This document shows positions 40,457 to 49,654 of a stretch of 64,000 nucleotides of DNA, in pieces; the stretch's first letter is position 1; the number at the start of each line of letters is the position of its first letter. The notes beneath the pieces are model-generated. The model made no database searches and was not told the DNA's origin. It was given only the letters and a program-made list of their open reading frames with translations. The stretch covers positions 1,318,513 through 1,382,512 of the forward strand of contig NZ_LT976853.1 of assembly GCF_900249755.1 (NCBI RefSeq). The letters are read 5' to 3'. The stretch is from Cupriavidus taiwanensis (GTDB lineage Bacteria; Pseudomonadota; Gammaproteobacteria; Burkholderiales; Burkholderiaceae). Made by a program: the position numbers and the translations under genes.

Positions 40457-42508
40457 CTACGGCTTGAACGTATCCCCCAGCACCACCCCCTCGCGCCGCG
40501 GATCCGCGCCGCCCACCAGCACCGCCGAGCCGCCGATGGTGGTGCGGATGATCGCGGAGAGCCCGCTCGACTGCGCCGCCGTATTGACGGTGTGGCCCAG
40601 GTTGCGCAGGCCCCTGACCAGCGGGTCGTTGTCGCCCGGCAGGCCGCCGGCCGGCGTGCTGGTGTCGACGTTGGGATGCTCGCCGCCGACGATCATGGCC
40701 GAGCCGGCGCCGTTGGAGCCGCCGAAATCGATCATCGAGACCGCCTGCTGCGCATCCAGGCCCCAGTCCAGCGAAGCGACCAGGGTCTTGGCCACGAACT
40801 GGATGATGGTGGCGCCGCCCGGCGAGCCGGTGGTCATGTAGAAGTCCCCGCGCGAGCCATCGGTATTGCGCCTGAACACCAGCGTCGGCGCCATCGAGCT
40901 GCGCGGGCGCTTGCCCGGCTGCAGCCGGTTGGCCACCAGCACGCCGCCCGGCGCCGGATCGGCATTGAAGTCGGTCAGCTCGTTGTTGAGCAGGAAGCCG
41001 TTGGTCATGTGGTACGAGCCCAGGCCGGCCTCGATCGTGGTCGTCATCGCCACCACGTTGCCGTACTTGTCATGCAGCGACAGGTGCGTGGTGCCGCGTT
41101 CTTCCACCATCGACGGCGCAAGCGGCACGTCGCCGAGGTTGCCCGCCGCGACCGGCGTCACCATCGAGCCGGTGGTGCTGATCAGGCTGGCGCGCTGGCT
41201 CAGGTAGGGCTTGTTCAGCATGGTGTCCCAGGTGCCGCCGGGCAAGGGGACGAAGTCGGTGTCGGCCACGTACTTGTTGCGGTCGGCATAGGCCAGGTGG
41301 CCGGCCTCGCCCATCAGGTGGGCGCCCAGCACGCTCGGCCGCCCGCCGTTCTGGTCGACCAGCGTCGGCTTCTGCGCCGCCATGTCGAAGTTCTCGACGA
41401 TGCCCAGGATCTGCGCCACCGCGATGCCGCCCGACGACGGCGGCGGCATGCCGCACACCTCGTACTGCCGGTAGCTGGTGCACACCGGCGTGCGCTTCCT
41501 GGCCTGGTAGCCGGCCAGGTCATCGAGCGTGGTCACGCCCGGCGTGGTGTTGCCGTCGTAGGTGGTCTGGATCTTGGCGACGATGGCCTGGGCGATCGGG
41601 CCGTTCTTGTAGAAGGCGTCGGCGCCGCCGGCGGCGACCGCGGTGAACACCGTTGCCAGCGCCGGGTTGCGCAGCAGGGTGTTGACCGCGCGCGGGGTGC
41701 CGTCGGGATTCAGGAAGTAGGCGGCCATCTCCGGATCGCGCTTGATATTGGCCACGGTGGCGCTGCTCGAGATCGCCGCGGCCATGCGCGGCGGGATCGC
41801 GAAGCCGTCGGTGGCGAGCTTGATCGCCGGCGCGAACAGTTCCTTCCACGCGGTCTTGCCGTAGTCGCGGTGGGCCATCTCCAGCACGCGCAGCGTGCCG
41901 GGGGTGCCGATCGAGCGGCCGCTGCGCACGGCGTTGGGCAGCGGCTCGGTCGGGTCGGTCGCGGACTTCCAGCGCAGGTAGTTCCCGTCGGCGGCGGCCG
42001 GCGCGGTCTCGCGGCCGTCGTAGGCGGTGACCTGCCGGGTTGCCGCGTCGTAGTGCAGGATGAAGGCGCCGCCGCCGATGCCGGACGATTGCGGCTCGAC
42101 CAGGTTCAGCACCATCTGCGCCGCCACGGCGGCGTCGATGGCGGTGCCGCCGGCCTTCAGCACGTCGCACGCGGCCTTGGTCGAGACCGGGTTGTTGGTC
42201 ACCGCCATATAGGTCTTGCTGTAGACCGTGACCTTGGGCGCATAGCCGGTTGCCTGCTCCGGCGCGTTGGGGTCGCCCGGCAGCACCACGGCCTGGCCGC
42301 CGGTGCTGCCGTCCAGCTCGCAGCCCGCGGTCGGCGTGACCGGCGGTGGCGGGGGCGGCGGCGGGGGATCGTCGCCGCCGCCGCACGCGCCCAGGGTCAG
42401 CGCCAGTGCCGCCAGCGCCAGCTTGCCGCGGCGCTGGCGCCAGGGCGGGGTGGCGCGCCGCGGCTGCGGCTCGGCGGAGGATGCGTGGGGATCGGCAGCG
42501 TGCGGCAT
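40457..42508 (-). CDS. ggt: Gamma-glutamyltranspeptidase family lipoprotein
   Basis: A 683-residue N-terminal nucleophile hydrolase that splits gamma-glutamyl bonds (glutathione and related peptides) in the periplasm or outer membrane. A lipoprotein signal ends LGACGGG (lipobox Cys near residue 41), followed by an unusual run of nine prolines. The large-subunit part has GGTAIDAAVAAQMVLNLVEP; the autocleavage/nucleophile Thr is in ERGTTHLSLHDKYGN; oxyanion and substrate motifs are PSSGGIA and GKRPRSSMAPTLVF. The ATG at 42508 has AAGGAAGGA upstream. A second ggt family gene lies at 62060. Confidence 0.9.
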   Translation of the reverse strand: MPHAADPHASSAEPQPRRATPPWRQRRGKLALAALALTLGACGGGDDPPPPPPPPPVTPTAGCELDGSTGGQAVVLPGDPNAPEQATGYAPKVTVYSKTYMAVTNNPVSTKAACDVLKAGGTAIDAAVAAQMVLNLVEPQSSGIGGGAFILHYDAATRQVTAYDGRETAPAAADGNYLRWKSATDPTEPLPNAVRSGRSIGTPGTLRVLEMAHRDYGKTAWKELFAPAIKLATDGFAIPPRMAAAISSSATVANIKRDPEMAAYFLNPDGTPRAVNTLLRNPALATVFTAVAAGGADAFYKNGPIAQAIVAKIQTTYDGNTTPGVTTLDDLAGYQARKRTPVCTSYRQYEVCGMPPPSSGGIAVAQILGIVENFDMAAQKPTLVDQNGGRPSVLGAHLMGEAGHLAYADRNKYVADTDFVPLPGGTWDTMLNKPYLSQRASLISTTGSMVTPVAAGNLGDVPLAPSMVEERGTTHLSLHDKYGNVVAMTTTIEAGLGSYHMTNGFLLNNELTDFNADPAPGGVLVANRLQPGKRPRSSMAPTLVFRRNTDGSRGDFYMTTGSPGGATIIQFVAKTLVASLDWGLDAQQAVSMIDFGGSNGAGSAMIVGGEHPNVDTSTPAGGLPGDNDPLVRGLRNLGHTVNTAAQSSGLSAIIRTTIGGSAVLVGGADPRREGVVLGDTFKP

Positions 42509-42780
42509 GATTTTTCCTTCCTTTGGTGTGGGTCCGGGGGAAATGCCATGGCCGGGTCGCGCGGGCGGGACACGGCCAGCTTTCACCGTAGTGCCGCGCC
42601 GCGCCGGTCCTAATCATCGAATGTACGGATTTACATGCATTCGAATCCGGGTTCCAGCGCTTGCTTGATCAGGCCCGGCTCCCGAGCCGGAACGCCGGCG
42701 CTTGCCAACGGCGCCAAGGTGGCGCAAGCCGAGGTCCGGCGCTGGGCACCATGCACCGGCATCGCACGTGATGGCTGACG

Positions 42781-42797
42781 CGCACTGTCACAGTGCG
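42781..42797 (+). promoter_or_regulatory. NtrC-like dyad 1
   Basis: CGCACTGTCACAGTGCG is a perfect inverted repeat containing GCAC-N7-GTGC, the NtrC enhancer pattern. Its centre is about 130 bases before the predicted urtA transcription start. Confidence 0.6.
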
Positions 42798-42806
42798 CGG
42801 TTTCGT

Positions 42807-42823
42807 TGCACGACGATGGTGCG
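42807..42823 (+). promoter_or_regulatory. NtrC-like dyad 2
   Basis: TGCACGACGATGGTGCG matches the NtrC consensus TGCAC-N7-GTGCA with one base off. Its centre is 26 bases from dyad 1 and about 104 bases before the predicted transcription start. Confidence 0.65.
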
Positions 42824-42892
42824 CGCGCGGCCGCCAAGCATCGCCGGGCCGCACGCGCCGCCTGTGGCCGCGCCGCGTGCGGCTGATCGCCG

Positions 42893-42908
42893 TGGCACGC
42901 TAGTTGCA
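42893..42908 (+). promoter_or_regulatory. Sigma-54 promoter of the urea transport operon
   Basis: TGGCACGCTAGTTGCA fits the sigma-54 consensus TGGCAC-N5-TTGC exactly, with GG (42894-42895) and GC (42906-42907) separated by 10 bases. Transcription should begin near 42919, about 46 bases before urtA. The promoter, together with the upstream dyads, indicates control by RpoN and NtrC under nitrogen limitation. Confidence 0.88.
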
Positions 42909-42964
42909 GATGCATCACCCCGGGGAGCGTAGTCCCTGACCAACACCATAAACGGGAGCTGCAA

Positions 42965-44221
42965 ATGCAACGACGTGACATGCTGAAGCTGTCGGCGATA
43001 GCCGCCGCGGCGATGATCGGTACCAGCCCGCTGGCGCTGGCGCAGTCCAAGGAGCCGATCAAGGTCGGCATCCTGCATTCGCTGTCCGGCACCATGGCGA
43101 TCTCGGAAACGTCGCTGAAGGACGTGGCCCTGATGACCATCGACGAGATCAACAAGAGTGGCGGCGTGCTCGGGCGCAAGCTGGAGCCGGTGGTGGTGGA
43201 CCCGGCGTCGAACTGGCCGCTGTTCGCCGAGAAGGCGCGCCAGCTGGTCAGCAAGGACAAGGTGGCGGTGACCTTCGGCTGCTGGACCTCGGTGTCGCGC
43301 AAGTCGGTGCTGCCGGTCTATGAAGAACTCAACTCGCTGCTGTTCTACCCGGTGCAGTATGAAGGCGAGGAGATGTCGAAGAACGTCTTCTACACCGGCG
43401 CCGCGCCCAACCAGCAGGCCATCCCCGCGGTGGAATACCTGATGAGCAAGGAGGGCGGCGGCGCCAGGCGCTTCTTCCTGCTCGGCACCGACTACGTCTA
43501 CCCGCGCACCACCAACAAGATCCTGCGCGCCTTCCTGAAGAGCAAGGGCGTCGCCGACAAGGATATCGAAGAGGTCTACACCCCGTTCGGCCACAGCGAC
43601 TACCAGACCATCGTCGCCAATATCAAGAAGTTCTCGCAGGGCGGCAAGACCGCGGTGGTGTCCACCATCAACGGCGATTCCAACGTGCCGTTCTACAAGG
43701 AACTGGGCAACGCCGGGCTCAAGGCCAAGGACGTGCCGGTGGTGGCGTTCTCGGTCGGCGAAGAAGAGCTGCGCGGCATCGACACCAGGCCGCTGGTGGG
43801 GCACCTGGCTGCGTGGAACTACTTCATGTCGGTCAAGAACCCCGAGAACGACGCCTTCCGCAAGCAGTGGGCGGCCTGGGTCAAGGCCAACAACCTGCCC
43901 GGCGGCGACAAGCGCGTGACCAACGACCCGATGGAAGCCACCTACGTCGGCATCCACATGTGGGCCCAGGCCGTGAAGAAGGCCGGCAGCCCCGATACCA
44001 ACAAGGTGCGCGCCGCCATGTACGGCCAGACCTTCAAGGCCCCGGACGGCTTCACGCTGACCATGGGCGAGAACCACCACCTGTACAAGCCGGTGATGAT
44101 CGGCGAAGTGAAGGGCGACGGCCAGTTCTCGGTGGTGTGGAAGACGCCGAAGGCGGTGCGCGCGCAGCCGTGGAGCCCGTTCATCGCGGGCAATGAAGGG
44201 AAGCCGGACAAGGCGATGTAA
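42965..44221 (+). CDS. urtA: Urea ABC transporter substrate-binding protein
   Basis: Periplasmic urea receptor, 418 residues. A twin-arginine-like N-terminus (MQRRDMLKLSAIAAAAM) ends in ALAQ. The UrtA-typical sequence follows: KVGILHSLSGTMAISETSLK, then FGCWTSVSRKSVLPVYEE and LNSLLFYPVQYEGEE, ending with WKTPKAVRAQPWSPFI. GGGAG lies six bases before the ATG. It is first in the urtABCDE operon directly after the sigma-54 promoter, next to the urease genes, so imported urea would be hydrolysed to ammonia. Confidence 0.96.
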   Translation: MQRRDMLKLSAIAAAAMIGTSPLALAQSKEPIKVGILHSLSGTMAISETSLKDVALMTIDEINKSGGVLGRKLEPVVVDPASNWPLFAEKARQLVSKDKVAVTFGCWTSVSRKSVLPVYEELNSLLFYPVQYEGEEMSKNVFYTGAAPNQQAIPAVEYLMSKEGGGARRFFLLGTDYVYPRTTNKILRAFLKSKGVADKDIEEVYTPFGHSDYQTIVANIKKFSQGGKTAVVSTINGDSNVPFYKELGNAGLKAKDVPVVAFSVGEEELRGIDTRPLVGHLAAWNYFMSVKNPENDAFRKQWAAWVKANNLPGGDKRVTNDPMEATYVGIHMWAQAVKKAGSPDTNKVRAAMYGQTFKAPDGFTLTMGENHHLYKPVMIGEVKGDGQFSVVWKTPKAVRAQPWSPFIAGNEGKPDKAM

Positions 44222-44248
44222 GGCTCGTTCGCCTGCCACTACGCGGCT

Positions 44249-44272
44249 CCCTCTCCCGCTTGCGGGAGAGGG
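44249..44272. repeat. REP-like palindrome (copy 2)
   Basis: CCCTCTCCCGC and GCGGGAGAGGG around a TT loop, in the 96-base gap between urtA and urtB. Same family as the copies at 40400 and 53363-53919. In the urt transcript it could block 3' exonucleases and give higher urtA than urtB levels. Confidence 0.8.
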
Positions 44273-44317
44273 GAGTGGTCCCCTGGTTTGCCAACACCAT
44301 CGCACTTGCCAGCCCTT

Positions 44318-45970
44318 ATGCGCTATCCCATAACCCTTCCCGCCATGCCCTGGCTGCGCGCCCTGCTGGCAGCGCTGCTGCTGGCCGCGGCGCCCTGGGC
44401 CGCGGCGCTGACGCAGGCCGACCTGAAGCCGCTGGCCGAAGACGACTTCGACGCCAAGACCGCGGCGCTGTCAGCCCTGGCCAAGGCCGCGCCCGCCGAA
44501 GCGGCGCCGATCCTGAAGGCGCTGCAGGACGATGCCCTGCAATACGCACCGTCGGTCGGCATGGTGCGCCAGCACGGCGACAAGGTGGTCGATGCGATCA
44601 CCGACAAGCCCGTCACGGTCAAGCCCGACGAACTCGAGTCGCTGACCCTGAACAACAGCCTGCGCGCGCTGGTCGACAGCGCCGCCAGCAGCCTGCTGCT
44701 GCAGTCGCCCGACATCGCCGTGCGCGCGCAGGCGGTGGCCACGCTGCGCGACCAGCCCGAGAGCGCGTCGCTGGCGGCGGTGGAAGCCGCGCGCAAGACC
44801 GAGGCCGATGCCGGCCTGCGCGCCAGCCTGGACGTGATCTGGGCCAACCTGGTGCTGGCCGAAGCGCCCGCTTCCGACGCGCTCGCCGCGCGCGAGGCGC
44901 GGCTCGAAGCCATCCGCATCCTGGCCAAGGACAGCAACCCGCACAGCCGCCAGAAGCTGGCGCCGCTGGTGGAGCGCGACAGCGCCGGCCGCTACCGCGA
45001 GCCCGATGGCGGCGTGCGCCTGGCCGCGCAGCAGGCGCTGGAAACGCTGCAGGGCGACCAGCGCCGCGCCGAGGTGTTCGGCAACCTGTTCGCCGGGCTG
45101 AGCCTGGGCAGCGTGCTGCTGCTGGCCGCGCTGGGGCTGGCCATCACCTATGGCCTGATCGGCGTGATCAACATGGCGCACGGCGAATTCCTGATGATCG
45201 GCGCCTATGCCACCTACGTGGTGCAGTCGCTGTTCCGCGCTTACGCGCCGGACGCGTTCGACTGGTACCTGCCCGCGGCGCTGCCGGCCTCGTTCCTGGC
45301 GGCCGCGTCGGTGGGCTTCGTGCTGGAGCGGCTGGTGCTGCGCCACCTGTACGGCCGCCCGCTGGAGACGCTGCTGGCCACCTTCGGCGTGAGCCTGCTG
45401 CTGATGCAGGCGGTGCGCACGCTGTTCGGCGCGCAGAACGTGGAGGTGGCCAACCCCGCGTGGATGAGCGGCGGCATCGAATGGATGCCGGGCCTGGTGA
45501 TTCCCTACAACCGCATCGTGATCGTGCTGTTCGCGCTGGCGGTGGTGGCGGTGGCGTGGGCGGTGCTGAACCGCACGCGGCTCGGGCTGTTCGTGCGCGC
45601 CACCACGCAGAACCGCACCATGGCGGCGTGCGTGGGCGTGCGCACCTGGCAGGTCGACAGCTACGCCTTTGCCTTCGGCGCCGGCATCGCCGGGCTCGGC
45701 GGCTGCGCGCTGTCGCAGATCGGCAATGTCGGTCCGGACCTGGGCCAGGCCTACATCATCGACTCGTTCATGGTGGTGGTGCTGGGCGGGGTGGGGCAGC
45801 TGGCCGGCACCATCGTCGGCGCGTTCGGGCTGGGCGTCCTCAACAAGTTCATCGAGCCCTTCTATGGCGCGGTGCTGGCCAAGATCCTGGTCCTGGTGCT
45901 GATCGTGCTGTTTATCCAGAAGCGGCCACAGGGACTGTTCGCGCTCAAGGGGCGCAGCGCGGAGGCATGA
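44318..45970 (+). CDS. urtB: Urea ABC transporter permease UrtB
   Basis: First permease of the urea transporter, 550 residues. An N-terminal signal sequence (MPWLRALLAALLLAAAPWAAA near residues 10-30) is followed by a soluble Ala-rich domain to about 255, typical of UrtB, and a LivH-type permease domain (about 262-545) with EFLMIGAYATYV and GVGQLAGTIVGAFGLGVL. The ATG at 44318 was chosen; ATG at 44345 is an alternative. The TGA overlaps the urtC start. Confidence 0.92.
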   Translation: MRYPITLPAMPWLRALLAALLLAAAPWAAALTQADLKPLAEDDFDAKTAALSALAKAAPAEAAPILKALQDDALQYAPSVGMVRQHGDKVVDAITDKPVTVKPDELESLTLNNSLRALVDSAASSLLLQSPDIAVRAQAVATLRDQPESASLAAVEAARKTEADAGLRASLDVIWANLVLAEAPASDALAAREARLEAIRILAKDSNPHSRQKLAPLVERDSAGRYREPDGGVRLAAQQALETLQGDQRRAEVFGNLFAGLSLGSVLLLAALGLAITYGLIGVINMAHGEFLMIGAYATYVVQSLFRAYAPDAFDWYLPAALPASFLAAASVGFVLERLVLRHLYGRPLETLLATFGVSLLLMQAVRTLFGAQNVEVANPAWMSGGIEWMPGLVIPYNRIVIVLFALAVVAVAWAVLNRTRLGLFVRATTQNRTMAACVGVRTWQVDSYAFAFGAGIAGLGGCALSQIGNVGPDLGQAYIIDSFMVVVLGGVGQLAGTIVGAFGLGVLNKFIEPFYGAVLAKILVLVLIVLFIQKRPQGLFALKGRSAEA

Positions 45971-47175
45971 TGCAGCGATTCCAATCGATTTCTTCCACGC
46001 CGTTCCGGCTGGCGGTGCCCGAGCGCCAGTCGCTGTTCTCTGCGCGCGGCTGGATGGTGCTGGTGGCGCTGACGGTGATCGTCGGCATCGGCGTGCCGGT
46101 GTGCGCGCTGGTATTGCCCGAGGGCCATCCGCTGCACCTGTCGGCGTATGCGCTGACGCTGGTCGGCAAGATCATGTGCTTTGCGCTGGCGGCGATCGCG
46201 CTCGACCTGGTGTGGGGCTACTGCGGCATCCTCAGCCTCGGCCATGGACTGTTCTTCGCGCTGGGCGGCTATGCCATGGGCATGTACCTGATGCGTTCGA
46301 TCGGTCGCGAGGGCGTGTACCAGAGCGAGCTGCCGGACTTCATGGTGTTCCTCGACTGGAAGGAACTGCCGTGGTTCTGGCACGGCACTGACCACCTTGG
46401 CTATGCGCTGTTGCTGGTGGTGCTGGTGCCGGGCGTGCTGGCGTGGCTGTTCGGCTTCTTTGCCTTCCGCTCGCGCATCAAGGGCGTGTACCTGTCGATC
46501 ATCACGCAGGCGATGACGTATGCGGCGATGCTGCTGTTCTTCCGCAACGAGACCGGCTTCGGCGGCAACAACGGCTTCACCGACTTCAAGCGCATCGCCG
46601 GCTTTGCCATCGCCGCGCCGCAGACGCGCACGGCGCTGTTCGTGCTGACCTTCCTGGCGCTGCTGGCCGGCTTCATCGCCTGCCGCTACATCGTCACCTC
46701 CAAGCTCGGCCGCGTGGTCACGGCGGTGCGCGACGCCGAGATGCGCGTGATGTTCTCCGGCTACAACCCGCTCGGCTACAAGCTGTTCGTGTGGACCTTC
46801 TCGGCGGTGCTGTGCGGCATCGCCGGCGCGCTCTACGTGCCGCAGGTGGGCATCATCAACCCGGGCGAGATGTCGCCCGCCAATTCGATCGAGATGGCGG
46901 TGTGGGTCGCCGTGGGCGGGCGCGGCACGCTGGTCGGGCCGGTGATCGGCGCGTTCCTGGTCAATGGCGCCAAGACCCTGTTCACCGCGCACTTCGCCGA
47001 ATACTGGCTGTTCCTGCTGGGCGCGATGTTCGTGCTGGTGACGCTGTACCTGCCCGACGGCGTGACCGGCCTGTGGCAGCGCTGGCGCGAGCGCCGCGCG
47101 CAAGCCCCCGCATCTGTGACGACCGAAGCGGTGTCCGCGCCGGCGGTCACCGCCCGCACCGGAGGTGAAGCATGA
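45967..47175 (+). CDS. urtC: Urea ABC transporter permease UrtC
   Basis: Second (LivM-type) permease, 402 residues with about nine hydrophobic helices. Family sequence is clear in IALDLVWGYCGILSLGHGLFFALGGYA and ETGFGGNNGFTDFK, where the FGGNNG loop is UrtC-specific. Two start codons are possible at 45967 and 45970; the first overlaps the urtB stop as ATGA. GGAGG is just upstream. The stop in turn overlaps urtD (ATGA). Confidence 0.93.
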   Translation: MMQRFQSISSTPFRLAVPERQSLFSARGWMVLVALTVIVGIGVPVCALVLPEGHPLHLSAYALTLVGKIMCFALAAIALDLVWGYCGILSLGHGLFFALGGYAMGMYLMRSIGREGVYQSELPDFMVFLDWKELPWFWHGTDHLGYALLLVVLVPGVLAWLFGFFAFRSRIKGVYLSIITQAMTYAAMLLFFRNETGFGGNNGFTDFKRIAGFAIAAPQTRTALFVLTFLALLAGFIACRYIVTSKLGRVVTAVRDAEMRVMFSGYNPLGYKLFVWTFSAVLCGIAGALYVPQVGIINPGEMSPANSIEMAVWVAVGGRGTLVGPVIGAFLVNGAKTLFTAHFAEYWLFLLGAMFVLVTLYLPDGVTGLWQRWRERRAQAPASVTTEAVSAPAVTARTGGEA

Positions 47176-48020
47176 ATGCCGCGCTGGAACACGGCCAGGC
47201 CGAAAGCGGCGATGCCACCGGCCTGGGCCGCGTGCTCGAGCCGGGCACCATCGATGTGTCGCACGGGCCGATCCTCTACCTGGAAGACGTCACCGTGCAG
47301 TTCGACGGCTTCCGCGCGCTCAACCAGCTGAACCTGTCGATCGACCACGGCGAGCTGCGCTGCGTGATCGGCCCCAACGGCGCCGGCAAGACCACCATGA
47401 TGGATGTCATCACCGGCAAGACCGGGCCGCGCAACGCCAGTGTCAGCGGGCGCGTGTTCCTGGGCCAGACCATCGACCTGATGCGGATGACCGAGCCGCG
47501 CATCGCGCAGGTGGGCATCGGCCGCAAGTTCCAGAAGCCGACCGTGTTCGAGCAGCACGCGGTGTGGGAGAACCTGGAGCTGGCGATGAAGGCCGACAAG
47601 CGCTGGTGGTCGTCGCTGCGCGCGCGGCTGACCGCCGATGGCCATCGCCGCATCGAGGAAACGCTGGCGCTCACGGGCCTGGAGGCGGAAGCCTACCGGC
47701 CCGCCGGCCTGCTGTCGCACGGGCAGAAGCAGCGGCTGGAGATCGGCATGCTGCTGATGCAGCAGCCGCAGCTGTTGCTGCTCGACGAACCGGTGGCCGG
47801 CATGACCGATGAAGAGACCATGCAGCTCGCCAGCCTGCTCAACGGGCTGCGCGGCAGCTGCTCGATGATGGTGGTCGAGCACGACATGGAGTTCGTCGCC
47901 GCGCTGGCGGGAGAGACCGGCAAGGTCACGGTGCTGGCCGAGGGCAGCGTGCTGGCCGAAGGCACGCTCGACAGCGTCAAGCGCGACGAACGCGTGATCG
48001 AATCCTACCTGGGAAGATAA
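47172..48020 (+). CDS. urtD: Urea ABC transporter ATP-binding protein UrtD
   Basis: First ATPase of the urea transporter, 282 residues. Walker A is GPNGAGKTT (near residue 67), the signature LLSHGQKQRLEIGMLL (near 178) and Walker B LLLLDEPVAGM (near 199), with the H-loop following at EHDME. An N-terminal extension of about 30 residues is usual for UrtD. Translation is coupled to urtC through an ATGA overlap. Confidence 0.95.
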   Translation: MNAALEHGQAESGDATGLGRVLEPGTIDVSHGPILYLEDVTVQFDGFRALNQLNLSIDHGELRCVIGPNGAGKTTMMDVITGKTGPRNASVSGRVFLGQTIDLMRMTEPRIAQVGIGRKFQKPTVFEQHAVWENLELAMKADKRWWSSLRARLTADGHRRIEETLALTGLEAEAYRPAGLLSHGQKQRLEIGMLLMQQPQLLLLDEPVAGMTDEETMQLASLLNGLRGSCSMMVVEHDMEFVAALAGETGKVTVLAEGSVLAEGTLDSVKRDERVIESYLGR

Positions 48021-48022
48021 GC

Positions 48023-48715
48023 ATGCTGCAGGTCAACGCACTGAACCAGTTCTACGGCGGCAGCCATATCCTGCGCAACGTCAGTTTCGAGGTGCCGGCG
48101 GGCAGGCTGACCACGCTGCTCGGGCGCAACGGCGTCGGCAAGAGCACGCTGCTGAAATGCCTGATGGGCGTGGTGCCGACGCGCAGCGGCAGCATCCACT
48201 GGGACGGCAAGCCGCTGGAGAAGAAGCCGCCGTACGAGCGCGTCTCGGCCGGGCTGGCCTATGTGCCGCAGGGGCGCGAGATCTTCCCGCGGCTGACGGT
48301 CGAAGAGAACCTGCTGATCGGCGCCGCCAGCCGCGCGCGGCCAGCCGGCGTGCCGGAGCGCATCTACCAGCTGTTCCCGGTGCTGCGCACCATGCGCCTG
48401 CGCCGCGGCGGCGACCTGTCCGGCGGGCAGCAGCAGCAACTGGCGATCGGGCGCGCGCTGATGAGCGAGCCGCAACTGCTGATCCTCGACGAGCCGACCG
48501 AGGGCATCCAGCCCTCGATCATCCAGGACATCGGCCGCGCGCTGCGGCTGCTGGTCGACGAGTTCGGCATGACGGTGCTGCTGGTCGAGCAGTACTACGA
48601 ATTCGCGCGGCACATTGCCGACCACTATGTGGTGATGAGCCGCGGCGAAGTGGTCGCGCGCGGCGCCGGCGCCAGCATGGAGCAGGACGGCGTGCGCGAG
48701 CTGATTGCCGTGTAG
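48023..48715 (+). CDS. urtE: Urea ABC transporter ATP-binding protein UrtE
   Basis: Second ATPase, 230 residues of the LivF type. Walker A GRNGVGKST (near residue 35), signature LSGGQQQQLAIGRAL (near 133) and Walker B LLILDEPTEGIQPSII (near 153) are intact. It follows urtD by two bases and precedes ureD by 30 bases, so transport and urease genes probably share a transcript. Confidence 0.95.
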   Translation: MLQVNALNQFYGGSHILRNVSFEVPAGRLTTLLGRNGVGKSTLLKCLMGVVPTRSGSIHWDGKPLEKKPPYERVSAGLAYVPQGREIFPRLTVEENLLIGAASRARPAGVPERIYQLFPVLRTMRLRRGGDLSGGQQQQLAIGRALMSEPQLLILDEPTEGIQPSIIQDIGRALRLLVDEFGMTVLLVEQYYEFARHIADHYVVMSRGEVVARGAGASMEQDGVRELIAV

Positions 48716-48745
48716 GGCGCTCGCAAGCCCCATTCGCGCCCCCCG

Positions 48746-49615
48746 ATGCGACACCCCGATTTCCCTTCGTCCCTCGCCATGCCGGCGGCCTGGCAGGCCA
48801 CGCTGCAGCTGCGCTTTGCGCGGCGCGGCGAGCGCACCGCGCTGACCGGGCGGCGCCACCAGGGTCCGCTGCTGGTGCAGAAGCCGCTGTACCCCGAAGG
48901 GGGCATCTGCCACGCGGTGATCCTGCATCCGCCGGCCGGCGTGGCCGGCGGCGACAGCCTGGACATCGACGTGACGGTGGAGGACGGCGCGCATGCGGTG
49001 CTGGCCACGCCGGGCGCCACCAAGTGGTACAAGTCGCTCGGCCGCGATGCGGCCCAGCGGGTGCGGCTGGCGGTGGGCGCGGGCGCGCGGCTGGACTGGC
49101 TGCCGCAGGAGAACATCGTCTTCGACGACGCGCGCGCGCGGATCTCGACCGTGCTCGACGTGGCGCCGGGCGGCAGCGCGATCGGCTGGGATGCCGTGGT
49201 GCTCGGCCGGCTGGCCTCGGGCGAGCAGTGGACGCGCGGCGCGCTGTGGCTGGATACGCGCATCGGCACCGGCGAGCGCGCGTTGTGGATCGAGCAAGCG
49301 CATCTCGAGGCGGCGTCGCCGCTGCGCACCGCGGTGGGCGGGCTCGACGGGCTCAACGTGCTGGGCACGCTGTGGGCGGTAGGCGAGGGCGCCACGCAGG
49401 AACTGGCCGAAGCGCTTGCCGAACGGCTGCCTTATACGCCGGCATTGCGCGCCGGCGTGACCTGCCTGTCCGCCAATGGCCAGCGGATGCTGTTGCTGCG
49501 CGTGCTGGGGCAGCAGATGGAAGCGGTGCGCCACGTCATGACCGACAGCTGGCAGGCGCTGCGCCTGCCGGTCCAAGGCGTCGCGGCGCGGCCGCTGCGG
49601 CTGTGGGCGACGTAG
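48746..49615 (+). CDS. ureD: Urease accessory protein UreD
   Basis: Urease maturation chaperone, 289 residues (UreD/UreH). It recruits UreF and UreG to apo-urease so nickel can be inserted. Family features are LLVQKPLYPEG, HAVILHPPAGVAGGD and VLATPGATKWYKS, then RLDWLPQENIVFDDA. ATG at 48746 gives MRHPDFPSSL. It starts the urease gene group; ureA follows 39 bases later. Confidence 0.94.
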   Translation: MRHPDFPSSLAMPAAWQATLQLRFARRGERTALTGRRHQGPLLVQKPLYPEGGICHAVILHPPAGVAGGDSLDIDVTVEDGAHAVLATPGATKWYKSLGRDAAQRVRLAVGAGARLDWLPQENIVFDDARARISTVLDVAPGGSAIGWDAVVLGRLASGEQWTRGALWLDTRIGTGERALWIEQAHLEAASPLRTAVGGLDGLNVLGTLWAVGEGATQELAEALAERLPYTPALRAGVTCLSANGQRMLLLRVLGQQMEAVRHVMTDSWQALRLPVQGVAARPLRLWAT

Positions 49616-49654
49616 GCCGCCAGTGCGCAATCGAACACGAAACAGGAACGACAG

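Larger units (their letters stand above)
42509..42964 (+). other. Divergent regulatory region between ggt and urtA
   Basis: A 456-base region with no credible gene. It holds the sigma-54 promoter and NtrC-like dyads of urtA (listed separately), and near 42618-42643 an inverted repeat CGAATG...CATTCG in A/T-rich sequence that may belong to the ggt promoter. The rest is G-C rich and can form several hairpins. Confidence 0.55.

Noticed and set aside
40271..42613. A 780-codon plus-strand frame opposite the first ggt gene
   Set aside because: The minus-strand frame has all gamma-glutamyltranspeptidase motifs; the plus frame is His/Arg/Gly-rich and has none.
44260..47175. A 971-codon frame that seems to fuse a long N-terminus to UrtC
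   Set aside because: The N-terminal 570 residues are an out-of-frame reading of urtB. Only the part from 45967 is UrtC.
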